Shown here one piece after another: positions 1 to 9,976 of a stretch of 64,000 nt of DNA. The notes under the pieces are model-generated. The model was not told the origin of the DNA, did not search any database, and worked only from the letters and a program-made list of their open reading frames with translations. Every line of letters starts with the position of its first letter. Position 1 is the stretch's first letter. The stretch covers positions 1 to 64,000 of the forward strand of contig JASANC010005831.1 in assembly GCA_030248135.1 (NCBI GenBank), written 5' to 3'. Source of the stretch: Theristus sp. LFF4_11 (taxonomy: Eukaryota; Nematoda; Chromadorea; Monhysterida; Xyalidae). The translations under genes and the position numbers were made by a program.

Positions 1-1801
1 TGATGAGCGAACGGTGACTGCCGCCTTCGACGTCTTCACCCAAGCACAGAAGTTGACGCAAGACCCGATCGGCTGTATCAGCAACGCGACGAATGTCGGA
101 CACTTTGTCAGTCGCGACCGGTATCGATCGTAGCTGAGAGTACAGCGCGTCTTTGACCACCTCAACATCACCGAATCGTCGATAAATGACGTCGACCGCC
201 TGCGCGTAGGTACCGTTTGACGGCGAGATACCTGAAATCGCTTCCGCAGCTTTGCCAGTCAACATGCCCTTCAAGTAAGCAAACTTTTCAACTTCGGAAA
301 TCGGCTGACGATCGACCGAAACGGAGAAAAGGTCCCAGAATTCCGCCCATCGAAGTGGGTCACCGTCATAGGTGATCGGTGGAAGTTTCGGGAGCTTCAG
401 GCACGCTGATTGCATCATCGGAGCAGGATTCGTCGCTTGCATCGGCGGGTAGACGTTGAACTGTGGTTGCTGAAAATAAGACACTCCGGGCAGGGGCCCG
501 GTTGGCAACGACACTGGCGGGTGGCCAGTTGCGATAGTGTGGGCACCAAGCATTGCGTTGCGAAACCCGTGGTTAGTAGTGGGAGCACCTTGGGACACAG
601 GGAGGTTGGTAGCTAAACTACTAGTGAGGGCACCGTAGGATACCGGAACGTTAGTAGCTAAACCACTAGTGAAGGCACCGTAGGATACCGGAACGTTAGT
701 AGCTAAACTACCAGTGAAGGCACCGGTGAGGGCACCGGGACCAGCACCGCAGGCAACGGGCATACCGACGAAAGCACCGGACGGTGAAGTCCGCAGACCA
801 GGCCGGGACGGTAAAGGGCCAGACGATACACCCCCTACACCACTACTGTACGGCTGACAGCTCACTACTGTCTGCATGCTCTGTGGAGCAACCACACTTG
901 GCTGCACAAAGGCACCACAAAACTGAGAAACTGGCACAGAAACACTCAAAGAATCAGACACTGGAATCACTGAACTGGCAATTGCCTGATAGTCACTGAC
1001 AGTCACCTGATTTGGCATTTCTGCCGTCAGTCCGGCGGCACCAATCATGTTTGACGATACAGTACCCGCAGCGGACGTCGTTGAGTCGCCAACACCAGAC
1101 GGCCATGAACGGTCAGCACCCGGCGCCTTCGAGTCGCCAACACCAGACGGCAATGAACGGCCAGCACCCGGCGCCATCGAGTCGCCAACACCAGACCGCA
1201 ACGAAGCGCCAACACCAGAAGCCGTTGAGTCGCCAACCACGCTGACAGAACCAGTGCCCGTAGCAGCGGTGATCGGCATCGCAGCAATCGTTGTTGAACC
1301 AACACCTTGATCGGAATCGGCCGCCGTCGGCGCTCCGCGTGATGGCTCATTGATCAACGATGGCGAATCAGCGACAGTGGTAGTCGGTGGCGCTGGAGGT
1401 GACGCAGCGGCAGAGACAGTCACCGGCGTCAGTTTGTTGTTGACTTCGAGAAGTTTCGTCTCCAGCGTGACGACGATATCCTCCCCCTGGAGGACGATTG
1501 GCAGGTAGCCGTTGGTGGCGTGCTGGTCGTAGAATGTCTCTTCGTCGGCGAAATGCTCGGGTGGCAGTTCAGAAAGCCATTTCTGCCAGTTTGTGTCGAT
1601 TTGCGTCAGATGGCTGATTGACGACTTGATGCGCTGAATGTTGTTGATCAACGAATAGCGCGCATTGTGAAGTGCGGCGTCAATCTGAGCGTCAGTGTCA
1701 TTTGGTCCGTGCAGTTTTGAGTAGTCTGGCAAGTTGTCCAGTTGGTTGACGAGTGCGGAACGGCGCAGCGCAGCGTTTCGTCGAAACATGCCGGACGCCA
1801 T
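1..1801 (-). CDS. BEL/Pao-type retrotransposon Gag, partial (runs off left edge)
   Basis: A single open frame of 600 codons starts at ATG 1801 and is still open at base 1. The N-terminal 120 residues or so look like a Gag-type helical region. A low-complexity Ser/Thr/Pro/Gly/Val middle follows, with direct internal repeats: GVGDS units (plus-strand 1100-1240) and an ATNVPVSYGA-type unit (600-730). The C-terminal part (plus-strand 1-400) contains LPKLPPITYDGDPLRWAEFW, which closely resembles the start of DUF1759, a domain at the Gag end of Pao retrotransposon polyproteins. Protease, reverse transcriptase and integrase would lie to the left, outside the window. There is no frameshift or stop in 1.8 kb, so the copy looks young. 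The LTR was not resolved. Family assignment rests on the motif; recent activity is inferred. Confidence 0.85.
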   Translation of the reverse strand, partial: MASGMFRRNAALRRSALVNQLDNLPDYSKLHGPNDTDAQIDAALHNARYSLINNIQRIKSSISHLTQIDTNWQKWLSELPPEHFADEETFYDQHATNGYLPIVLQGEDIVVTLETKLLEVNNKLTPVTVSAAASPPAPPTTTVADSPSLINEPSRGAPTAADSDQGVGSTTIAAMPITAATGTGSVSVVGDSTASGVGASLRSGVGDSMAPGAGRSLPSGVGDSKAPGADRSWPSGVGDSTTSAAGTVSSNMIGAAGLTAEMPNQVTVSDYQAIASSVIPVSDSLSVSVPVSQFCGAFVQPSVVAPQSMQTVVSCQPYSSGVGGVSSGPLPSRPGLRTSPSGAFVGMPVACGAGPGALTGAFTGSLATNVPVSYGAFTSGLATNVPVSYGALTSSLATNLPVSQGAPTTNHGFRNAMLGAHTIATGHPPVSLPTGPLPGVSYFQQPQFNVYPPMQATNPAPMMQSACLKLPKLPPITYDGDPLRWAEFWDLFSVSVDRQPISEVEKFAYLKGMLTGKAAEAISGISPSNGTYAQAVDVIYRRFGDVEVVKDALYSQLRSIPVATDKVSDIRRVADTADRVLRQLLCLGEDVEGGSHRSLI

Positions 1802-2100
1802 TCTGTTGGTCGCGCGTTGCTCGAGGGGATGCCACAATATGTGTTGATTGTTTTTCAACGGTTTAACGTTTTACTTGCCACTACAACTTGAGACACGGAC
1901 ACATACACACTCACACTGAAAAAGAACAGACAAGAGCACAAGCAAAAGCATGAGCAACGATGTTGCCGAAGACACAACATAGCATCGCATCACGCAACTA
2001 GCAACATAAATGTAACACACGTAACACATAAAATATAACACGCGTGCCACGGCACGCCAAATGCACGTGCAAAGTACGTGGGGTTCAGCACACATGTTCC

Positions 2101-2281
2101 ACTGAAATGACGTCATGTGCCGCCAAACATGCGCTTGCCGTTCACAGGAAACTAGACTATCCGTTTAGCCGATTTCTTCCGTAAACAAATGGTGAATGTC
2201 GAATCAGTCACACCAAACTGAAATTTTAGTGCCTGTACTTTGACAAACGGGCGTTTTTAAAGCAAATGACGTCATTTTAGT
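2101..2281. mobile_element. MITE with ATGACGTCAT-containing terminal inverted repeats, copy 1
   Basis: The element begins ACTGAAATGACGTCAT and ends with the reverse complement of ACTAAAATGACGTCAT, giving 16-bp inverted ends with one mismatch. A second copy lies at 37561-37759 and shares most of the interior. Similarity continues about 28 bp past the right end in both copies, so the true boundary may be further out. No coding capacity. Confidence 0.65.
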
Positions 2282-2727
2282 CCGGACACGTTTGAATAAA
2301 TCCACAATACTGTATGGCGGAATAAATAAGGCACTACTTGTATTCTCCATGAAGGTGTGATTAGGAGTTGTATTTTTCAAGAATGCCAAGATAATCACCA
2401 ATCCTGTGTGCAATGGACCAAAACGAACAGAACAGCATGAACAAATTAATCAATTAAAGACGATTAAAAAATTTGACAAACAATCACCTTTCTGAACGTG
2501 TATTTTTCTTTCATTCAAATTTCGCGCGCTGCTTGCACCCTGAGAAAAGCTGCCATGCCATCGGCCATTCCGTAACATGATGAGGCTAAGCTAAGGGTGA
2601 ATTTTGAAAACTGATCAAGATACTGGACCAATATTTGAATGCAGTCTGATCTTCAGATGATCATATCACATCGGTTTATGTTTGTTACCGCACAAAACTC
2701 ACGTTGAGAAAATTTTTGTTTTTTTAG

Positions 2728-3882
2728 TTATCGCAATCGCTGAAAAGTTGGATTGGCTGCATGCACAAGCGAATGAAACACAGCAGCAATGCATCTGCGA
2801 GACAAGCACCGCATCAGGCACTGCCAGTGCACCGGCGCACTGTTGGTATCGCTACGGTTTTGCGTTTCTCAAGGAGCTGCAGATGCCCATGTACAAGCTG
2901 CCGACGCGCAAAAAGTAAAACGTCTTCTAAAGAAACATTTTTATTGTTAAAAAATGTGAAATGTAAGTTTTCAGCAGCAGCATTCTGTGCAACGCGTCCA
3001 CGGTGTTCTACACAGAGCACCACGACCGCTCGTACAGGCAGTTCTTGTCTGAGGCGGATGTGCAAGCGTTCGGCCAGGTCTATGCACGGATTGTCAGAGA
3101 ACGATGGAACATTGGGGCATGTGGCGAAGACGTGCTTGTGCTGGTCGTAATGCAGCAGCCACAACAGGTACACACACAGTGGCTCACTTGGGAATACATG
3201 AAAACAGAGGAAAAAATAAGTCACCAGTTTGGTCGGAAATACTGACCTTTTTCGATTGACCTACTTTTATCAGTGGTTTATATTGAACGGACCTGTACAG
3301 TGTATTTTGTTTTGTGTGTTTGAAGTTTTTTAAATGAACAGATTTTTTTTAACTTTTCAGTTGCCGTTGCGCTGGCGTCCGTTCGATACCGAGCACAGTC
3401 ATCAAGATGCGGACACGCTGCCACCGCCCCCGGTACGAAGCAAAGAGCAGCTTTGTTCCAAACGCTCCCAAACTGCTGTGATCAATTGCCAGGTTGTGTT
3501 CGTGAGCTACGGCGAAGCGCTCCAGCAAAAGTTTCCATTCGGCAGTTCGGCGCGAATTCAGCTGGACAGAGCTGTGCGAGAGGTGAACAGAAAACTGCAA
3601 AGTCAAGTGCCACCCACTTTGGTGAGTACAGTTCAGAATAGAACTTGACAGTCTTTCAACTCTTGTTTGCAGTCAAAAAATATGCAGGCATTCAAACTGC
3701 TGTTAACGAGACACTGGAAAATTTTGAAAAAGTTCGGAGTGACGGACGAGCTCGACGAGCAGCCGCAGCACATCCCAGACTGGGCTTGGATCATGTTTGG
3801 CACCTGCTTTCTCTTGATCACCGTCATGCTAATGGGGTGCTGTGGATTTTTTGGGCCTAAACACTTTCAAGCTACACAGTAG
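2728..3882 (+). CDS. single-pass membrane protein, family not recognised; 5' end unresolved
   Basis: Four exons join in frame with canonical splice sites: 2728-2914, 2975-3167, 3361-3621 and 3673-3882 (stop TAG). Phases match at each junction (2, 0, 0). The product is acidic and Cys-containing. It ends with a juxtamembrane stretch, one hydrophobic helix (WAWIMFGTCFLLITVML) and a short Cys/Gly cytoplasmic tail, so it is probably a C-terminally anchored type I protein. An exon upstream is required, because the first exon starts mid-codon after a TTTTTTAG acceptor; I could not place the initiator or signal peptide. A stretch near YARIVRERWNIG faintly recalls TPM-domain proteins such as nematode MOLO-1, but too weakly to name it. 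Confidence 0.55.
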
Positions 3883-4860
3883 ACTGCAGATTATGAACTG
3901 AGCCATATTTCTCTTGTAGTGTCCTGCTGACCCAAAAAAGCCGACGAACATCGACTCGCAACAAACAGCAACCAATCGATAACCGAAAATGGAAGGCCGG
4001 CTTTATGGGAGGTCATTCACTGAAACTATTGACAAAAGAACTTTAAATAGGTTTACTCTATGTATAAAAACTAGAAAAAAAACCGTTTCTCAGGTTTATT
4101 TCAAACACGAAGCAAAGATGGCCAGCAGAAGGGTGGCGCAAGTGGCGACGGTGGAAATGGGCCACAGAAAAAGGATAAACGGTTGATTTCGATGAACAAT
4201 GCTGCTGCTGGCTTCGGTGGATTCCGATCATGATAACATGGTTTGCTTTCGTCTCATCTTTGTCATTACAATCCACATCCCGGTGACTTGAATAGCACAG
4301 TGTGTCAGCAGTAACATCAGCATCAGTTTTGTTTGATGCGAGTTCGTGAAATGCGAAAAACTTGTACCGTATTTGTGTGCCTTTTTATTACACCAACGTG
4401 AATTATGTCGCAGACGAAGAAACGTTTGCACTTCCTTTGAAAACTTTACGTTTTGTAAAGCCTTGTCAAAAGAACAATGATCATTGTTTTTCCAAAACAA
4501 AACACGTCGTGTAAAATAAATAGCAAGCATAAAACTGCAGAAACTAAATAAAATTTGGCAATAAAACTATATGCTGTGTAAATCACACTTCAGCAAAACA
4601 GAAACACAAAAATACCAAACGTTAGAACCATTAGATAAGGCTGAGGTCCCATTTTCAAAATAAGTGCATTGATTTTGTAAAGTTCAGTTCTAAAGACGTT
4701 GCAACAACGATATGACACACGTGACAATGACGCGCAATGGCACATTTTGTCCTAGACATATGTACACGCTTAATCAACGAAATACTAGTAAACAAGATAA
4801 AATATCAAGCAAAAATGAACTATCGAGAAACACTTTTAATTCTGCAGTTTCAAAAAATAA

Positions 4861-4880
4861 TCAAGCAATCAATCAATCAG

Positions 4881-4923
<43 letters not shown>

Positions 4924-4936
4924 GTCAATCAATCAA
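4861..4936. repeat. (AATC)n simple repeat
   Basis: About 18 tandem AATC tetramers with a few AGTC interruptions, lying in the intergenic stretch between the gene ending at 3882 and the one ending at 5458. Confidence 0.9.
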
Positions 4937-4984
4937 CTATGAACAATCAATCAACAGCAGTTTTCAGCTGTGCGCCGATTCCAC

Positions 4985-5125
4985 ACATGAGTCAACATTA
5001 TTCCGGCTCCTTCGCATGAAAAGATAATATCATAGTTTCAATCTTTATGTGTGGCAATTCAAAATAGCGTAAGTGACCCGGCCCTATTTAGGGGACGGAT
5101 CACTTTCCCGCGTCATGCATCAAAC
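4985..5125. repeat. dispersed repeat carrying a small palindrome, copy 1 of 3
   Basis: The segment contains a hairpin-like core around 5072-5104 and the word TCATGCAT near its right end. Related, diverged copies are at about 38845-39010 and 54432-54600, where they share a CTTTCAACGTCTGC block and a CGCAGATTCTAAAAA-type border. The ends are not sharply defined. Confidence 0.45.
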
Positions 5126-5139
5126 TATTTACCTATTTA

Positions 5140-5400
5140 CCGTAAAGTCTTGCATATAAAGTCTCCTTACATAAATTTGAAAATCAAAAATTTCTGAAAA
5201 AAGTGGAATTTCGTGTGACAACCTTATAAGTGGGAGGAGGTCTTATAAAGCGAACATTAGGAATTTCGGGCCTTATAAACGGGGTAGGATTTTGACCAAG
5301 TCAAAATTTTGAATTTTTTGGTTTCCCGCCGTGTGACACTCCGCCCACTTTTGGGTGGGGTCTTATAAGTGGGAGGAACCTTATATGCAAGACTTTACGG
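5140..5400. mobile_element. MITE, CCGTAAAG-terminus family, full copy
   Basis: 261 bp bounded by perfect 20-bp inverted repeats (CCGTAAAGTCTTGCATATAA at the left, its reverse complement at the right). The interior has repeated CTTATAA/TTATAAG motifs. No coding capacity. One end of the same family recurs at 50741-50783, within a partial copy upstream of the dynein gene's 3' end. Confidence 0.8.
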
Positions 5401-5457
5401 CATGCGCGCATTGAGTCTCAGAAGCACAATAAGAAATAATACAAACCATCAATACAA

Positions 5458-6135
5458 TCAAGCGTTCATCAGTTGACTTTCAATGCGTCGGTTGTGCAGT
5501 CGAACTGACTTTTTGCGTTGCGTTGCCAATTCTTCTGCTTCGATCAGTTTTATCATGCGGGCAGCGAGGTACATTTGATAGGTGAGAATGGGTGTGAGCA
5601 CGCCAATGAGGACACAAGTGCTGAGCACACGACGCAGAGTCGAGATGTCATCGGTGGTCTTGTCGCGGTGGCCGTCGTCGATGCTGCCTGCGATGGCGAT
5701 GTAGGCAAGCCCGATCAGCAGAATCAACACGATCGTGACGATGTTGCTGACGACGTGCAACAGCACGAACAGCTGCAATTGCGTGCACCAGTGCAACGTC
5801 ACCAACAAGGCATGATCGATTTTTTACTTGTTTTCTCAAAAGTGCGAGCAGTTTTCTCAAAAGAAATCAACAATCAACAACATGAAAAATTGTACCCGTG
5901 ACTTTTTGTGCACGCCAACAAACAATGACACCGTCGTGGGCAATTTCAGTAGCGCAACAATGAGTGCAGCAAAACAGATGGGCGTTGGGATGAGTTGGTT
6001 TGTCCAGACGAGGAAAATGGCATAGATCGCTGCGAGACCAAGGATCGCCTCAACCACGGCAAACACACGGAGACCCTGCGAAATGTGGCAGCAGCAACAT
6101 CGCTCGCGTGCCGCTGATGTACCGGAAATAACCAT
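5458..6135 (-). CDS. four-helix integral membrane protein, possibly LAPTM-like
   Basis: Two exons, 5896-6135 and 5458-5772, are joined by a 123-bp GT-AG phase-0 intron and give 184 residues. The start is ATG 6135; the upstream GTG in frame is not used. A Cys-rich segment RCCCCHISQG precedes four hydrophobic helices at roughly residues 25-45, 52-75, 81-108 and 125-150. A charged Arg/Lys/Glu tail follows. The Cys cluster before helix 1 and the four-span layout resemble lysosomal-associated transmembrane (LAPTM/DUF7027-type) proteins, which sit in late endosomes and lysosomes. I cannot confirm the family from sequence alone. The stop lies 58 bp from the MITE at 5140-5400. Confidence 0.6.
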
Positions 6136-6139
6136 CGCA

Positions 6140-7120
6140 TGCGCCCCGTCGTTTTTATGACGCGTCACGGATTGTTCACGAAGTGTGGCTGTTTAGTTGT
6201 TTTGGTGTGTGTACTGAACAGCAATGTACTTCTCGCGCTAAGTGCTGCCGATTCAACTGAAAGCCAACGCAACGATGGACCGATGCACGTGTTTTCACCA
6301 CACACGATTGCAACGAATTGTGATATCAAGATCTTCTTCGAAAGTCTAATAGCGATCGTTCTACGGTCTGAATGCTTTTAACGCCATCGTTGTTTGGTCA
6401 AACGATGAGCCAACCTGTCAAAATCAAATATGCCCATTGGAAACGAAACGCATTTGCAACCGGTGGTTAAAGCAAAACAACGTTGACAGCTTGTTTCCGG
6501 ACTTCTGCATAATTATTCGGCATAATAAAGCCGTCAAAAAATGATGTTAAAATGGGCAAGTTTTTAATAGATGCGACCAAGGGGCGTCAACCAATCAATT
6601 TCACCTTTAAAATTGACAGAGGCACAAGCGTTTTTGAACACACAACCAAAACTTGAAAAGGGACAAAAAACTTCAACAAGCAGCTGAGCAAGGATCAAAC
6701 TTTTACGTATTCAGCGCACCGGCAGGAGAATTTCTTGCAAAAAAAATAAAAGTGTGCAAGGATGAACTGAATGGAAATTTACGCGCACTGCTCAATGACG
6801 AATTGTTTGCGGAGTGAAGATGAATGGGCGAACACAGAGACAACAAAAGTGGCCATAAAGTTGCGCTCGAAATGATTGAATGGGGCACGTACGCGTGCCT
6901 GATACGCTCACTGGCACACACAAGGCCAGCCATAACTCAAACCGAAAAAAACACGCACGGAAAGCACAGCCGACTGACACAAAACCGATTTCTTGTAAAA
7001 TTACAGCTGCTGCACCACATTGCTGTGAAACAGTTGAGACAATAAATGTTTGCAAAAAAATGAGACACACAACGTGCCCATTTGAAATAATTCGGTTTAT
7101 TGAAATAACAAGTTTCAGAT
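6140..7120. other. intergenic, no supported feature
   Basis: AT-rich DNA upstream of the four-helix membrane protein gene. It probably holds that gene's promoter, but I see no recognisable element. Short open frames here show no domain and no splice context. Confidence 0.4.
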
Positions 7121-7123
7121 CTA

Positions 7124-7586
7124 CCGTATTACCCCCAATAACCCCCCATGGGGGATTAATACGTCAGCGACTTTTAGGGGTGGGGGTTTATTGGTGGGGG
7201 GGGGGGATTATTGGTGGGGGGGGGGGGGGTTTATTTACAAAAAAATTCTAGGGGTGGGGGTTTATTGAAAAATGGCAAAAATACATTGCATGGCAGGCAA
7301 GAAAGTCGCAGAAACTTCTACTCTACATAGAAATTTCCTTTTATAACAGCCTTTTGTAATGAAATTACTATTAACTCACCCATTTGGGGCCTTTGGTAGC
7401 ACAATTTCATCATTTTCACTGCAACCAGCCACTGAATTCGCTGGGTATGCGTTTCAAACAGGTCTCCAATAATCCCCCATGGGGGATTATTTGTGGGGGG
7501 GATTATTCGGAAACTGGTCGGGGGGGTGGGGGTTTATTGGTGGGGGGGGGGATTAATGGTGGGGGGGTTTAATGGGGGTAATACGG
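7124..7586. mobile_element. G-rich MITE, CCGTATTACC-terminus family, copy 1
   Basis: 463 bp with inverted ends (CCGTATTACCCCC and its complement) flanked by TA on both sides. Just inside the ends lie CCCCATGGGG palindromes and long runs of G separated by TTTATT, a pattern with quadruplex potential on the plus strand. The middle (about 7262-7410) is nearly the same as 60740-60880 of the second copy. Confidence 0.8.
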
Positions 7587-7589
7587 TAT

Positions 7590-9970
7590 CATGCAACATG
7601 ACCAAACCAAGTCACCGCCGTGGACTGCGTTTTCTAGAATGACGGTATAAAAAAATCAACGGTGCTGAAAAAGCACTTTACAAGGCTCATAATTTTTAAC
7701 AGCGTTTTTGCAGCAACTGGCGTGCTTGTGTCAATGTGCAAGAAATTGTGCCGCTTGCATTGGCGTCGTTCCTTTTTTCGGGGCGCCAAATTTTGCCAAG
7801 TGACGCATTTACACAAGAGCGGTTCGGCCGACACGCCCGGACCGAAAGCATAACGAAAGGCTCGCCTCGCGAACAACCAGAACACAAACAAAAAAGAAAC
7901 TCAAAAACTTAGAATACGCAATAGAAATTTGCTACTGGCAGACTTTTGAGTTATTCAACTAAACTGAATTTATTCAGTATCCAACCATACTAGATAGCAT
8001 TAGCGATTTCAACGCCAGATTGTGTAATTCAATTTACCTTCAGTTTCGTTTTTAGCCTGAACCAAGAAAACACTTGTTGGCAAATTGGAAGGTGTTGAGG
8101 TATATCATGTAACAAAACAGAGCCGACAAAAAACATTGTAGCATAAAAAGGGTCTCGCTTTTGTCTTCCGGTCGATGACAGCACTGAAATTCTCTGCTAC
8201 ATCACTGTCTGGGCACAACGCAAATGATGACCACAGTGCAACGAGCATTGAATAAAAAACTCAACGAAGCAATGTGCTTGCCGGAAACGGGTTCCGTTTG
8301 AGTCCTTGTCTGTCAATCAATCAGTTCAGAAGACAAGATGTTTCTAAAGTAGGAATAGCCACCGAACAAAACCAATAGGTAGCAACCCCATAATTCGGAC
8401 TACAGCTAGATTAGAAACAAGGGAAAATGTGGAAAGCAAAAAGACAGATGTAATGATTTACGTGCGGCATTGCAGTTTGCCCCGGAGTTCAACAATGTAA
8501 GCAAGCCTATTATTAAAAACCATTCTTGTTTTCCAAAAAAGAATCACCGCTTTTTATTACCGAACCACAAACGCCCCTCTATTACCTCAGTTTACCGAGG
8601 TATAATTGAAGAGAAAGGCTGTTTAGGCTCTCTCAATTAACGGCGACAAATTGTGACGCGACGGGAAGTAAAAACGATGACTTTTGGGCGGTGCTTTTCG
8701 CAGCATTCACAAAGTACAATTTCTTTTAAAACGGTTTCTGCCATTAAGACAGTGGCCTAGAACTTCCCAACACCCCTCAACTGACAATCTGAATTTCCGG
8801 ACTTTTATTACACAAAACATTCTCTGTACAAGTAAAAAAAATCCGTAAAGCTAGAAACGCCAGTAATCGCAGCAGGAAATCGGTCATAATTGCAACAATA
8901 TTCGATACAAATCAATCAAAGGTCATCGCATATCGATTCGGAACACAGGGAACCAACGGAAGTTTTAGTTTTCAACACACAGACATGCATTTGCACAATG
9001 TCACCTGCGTAAATTGCAACATTCAAAACCCAATGACAAAAAATCGAGCTGAACACAATTCAAGTTGAAAGTACACGGACGGACGAATGAAAATGCATGA
9101 AAATCACAGAATTTCATTGATAAAATTTCAAATTTCAACATTGTTTGCCTTCACACTTGAATACCACCAATTTTAACAATTAAGAACACGTGAACAGCTG
9201 TTGTACAAAAGACGGTTAGTTTCCAAAACGGTTCCTCAAGTTTTTTGGCTTGAAGCTTCAACCGTGATTAAACGGAAATTCCTTTAAAGCATTTTTGTAA
9301 TTGTGACACCAACCATTAAAGTGATGGAAAGAATGTGTATGAAAATGTGCGAGAATTGGTTTCCCGGACCAGTTTTGATAAAAAAAACTGTAAACAGAAA
9401 AAGCTCACCAAAATTATTCCAAAACAAATTATAAGCCATTCGGATGAAGTCTTGCTCAACAAGATCAAACTACTAATGAAAAGCCGAAAAACAAAAACAG
9501 CACCTCTGTCAAGCTAAACTAAGCACTTTTTGCAACTAATGAGAAGATACATCTTTTAAAGTTGCATTTTTGAAAACAAAACATTGCCAAGCCAACACCA
9601 AAAATTACAACTGTCAAAAACGGTCGTGTGACATTTTAACGTAGTACGTGAAATTCGCCTTTGCCCCCAAAAACAGTAACGAATAAAACTTCAATGATCT
9701 AAGAAAATGAAACGGTATTTCGCCAAAAATAGCAGAATATACCAGCTGTTGAAGCTAATTGATACGAACGAATTGATTTTGTGACCTAAATGTAGTTTCA
9801 TACAACAAATGACATAATGAATACAGCACGCCCATTCGCCAATGTGAATCGATCGTAGCAGCAACCGAAATCAAAATCAACTACAACCCTGCACATAAGA
9901 TGCTAACATAATTTCAATTCAATGAACAAAAAGACGCAACAATTTGAGCCAATATTCGACAACGCTGCAA
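7590..9970. other. intergenic, no supported feature
   Basis: 2.4 kb of AT-rich sequence with no long open frame, no obvious repeat and no splice-linked exons. It lies just downstream of the PHACTR stop at 9977, so its right edge should contain that gene's 3' UTR. No polyadenylation signal could be chosen with confidence. Confidence 0.4.
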
Positions 9971-9976
9971 AAACGC

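Noticed and set aside
2101..2310. This segment as the LTR of the BEL/Pao element at 1-1801
   Set aside because: Its ends are inverted repeats typical of a MITE, and the copy at 37561 has no retrotransposon next to it.
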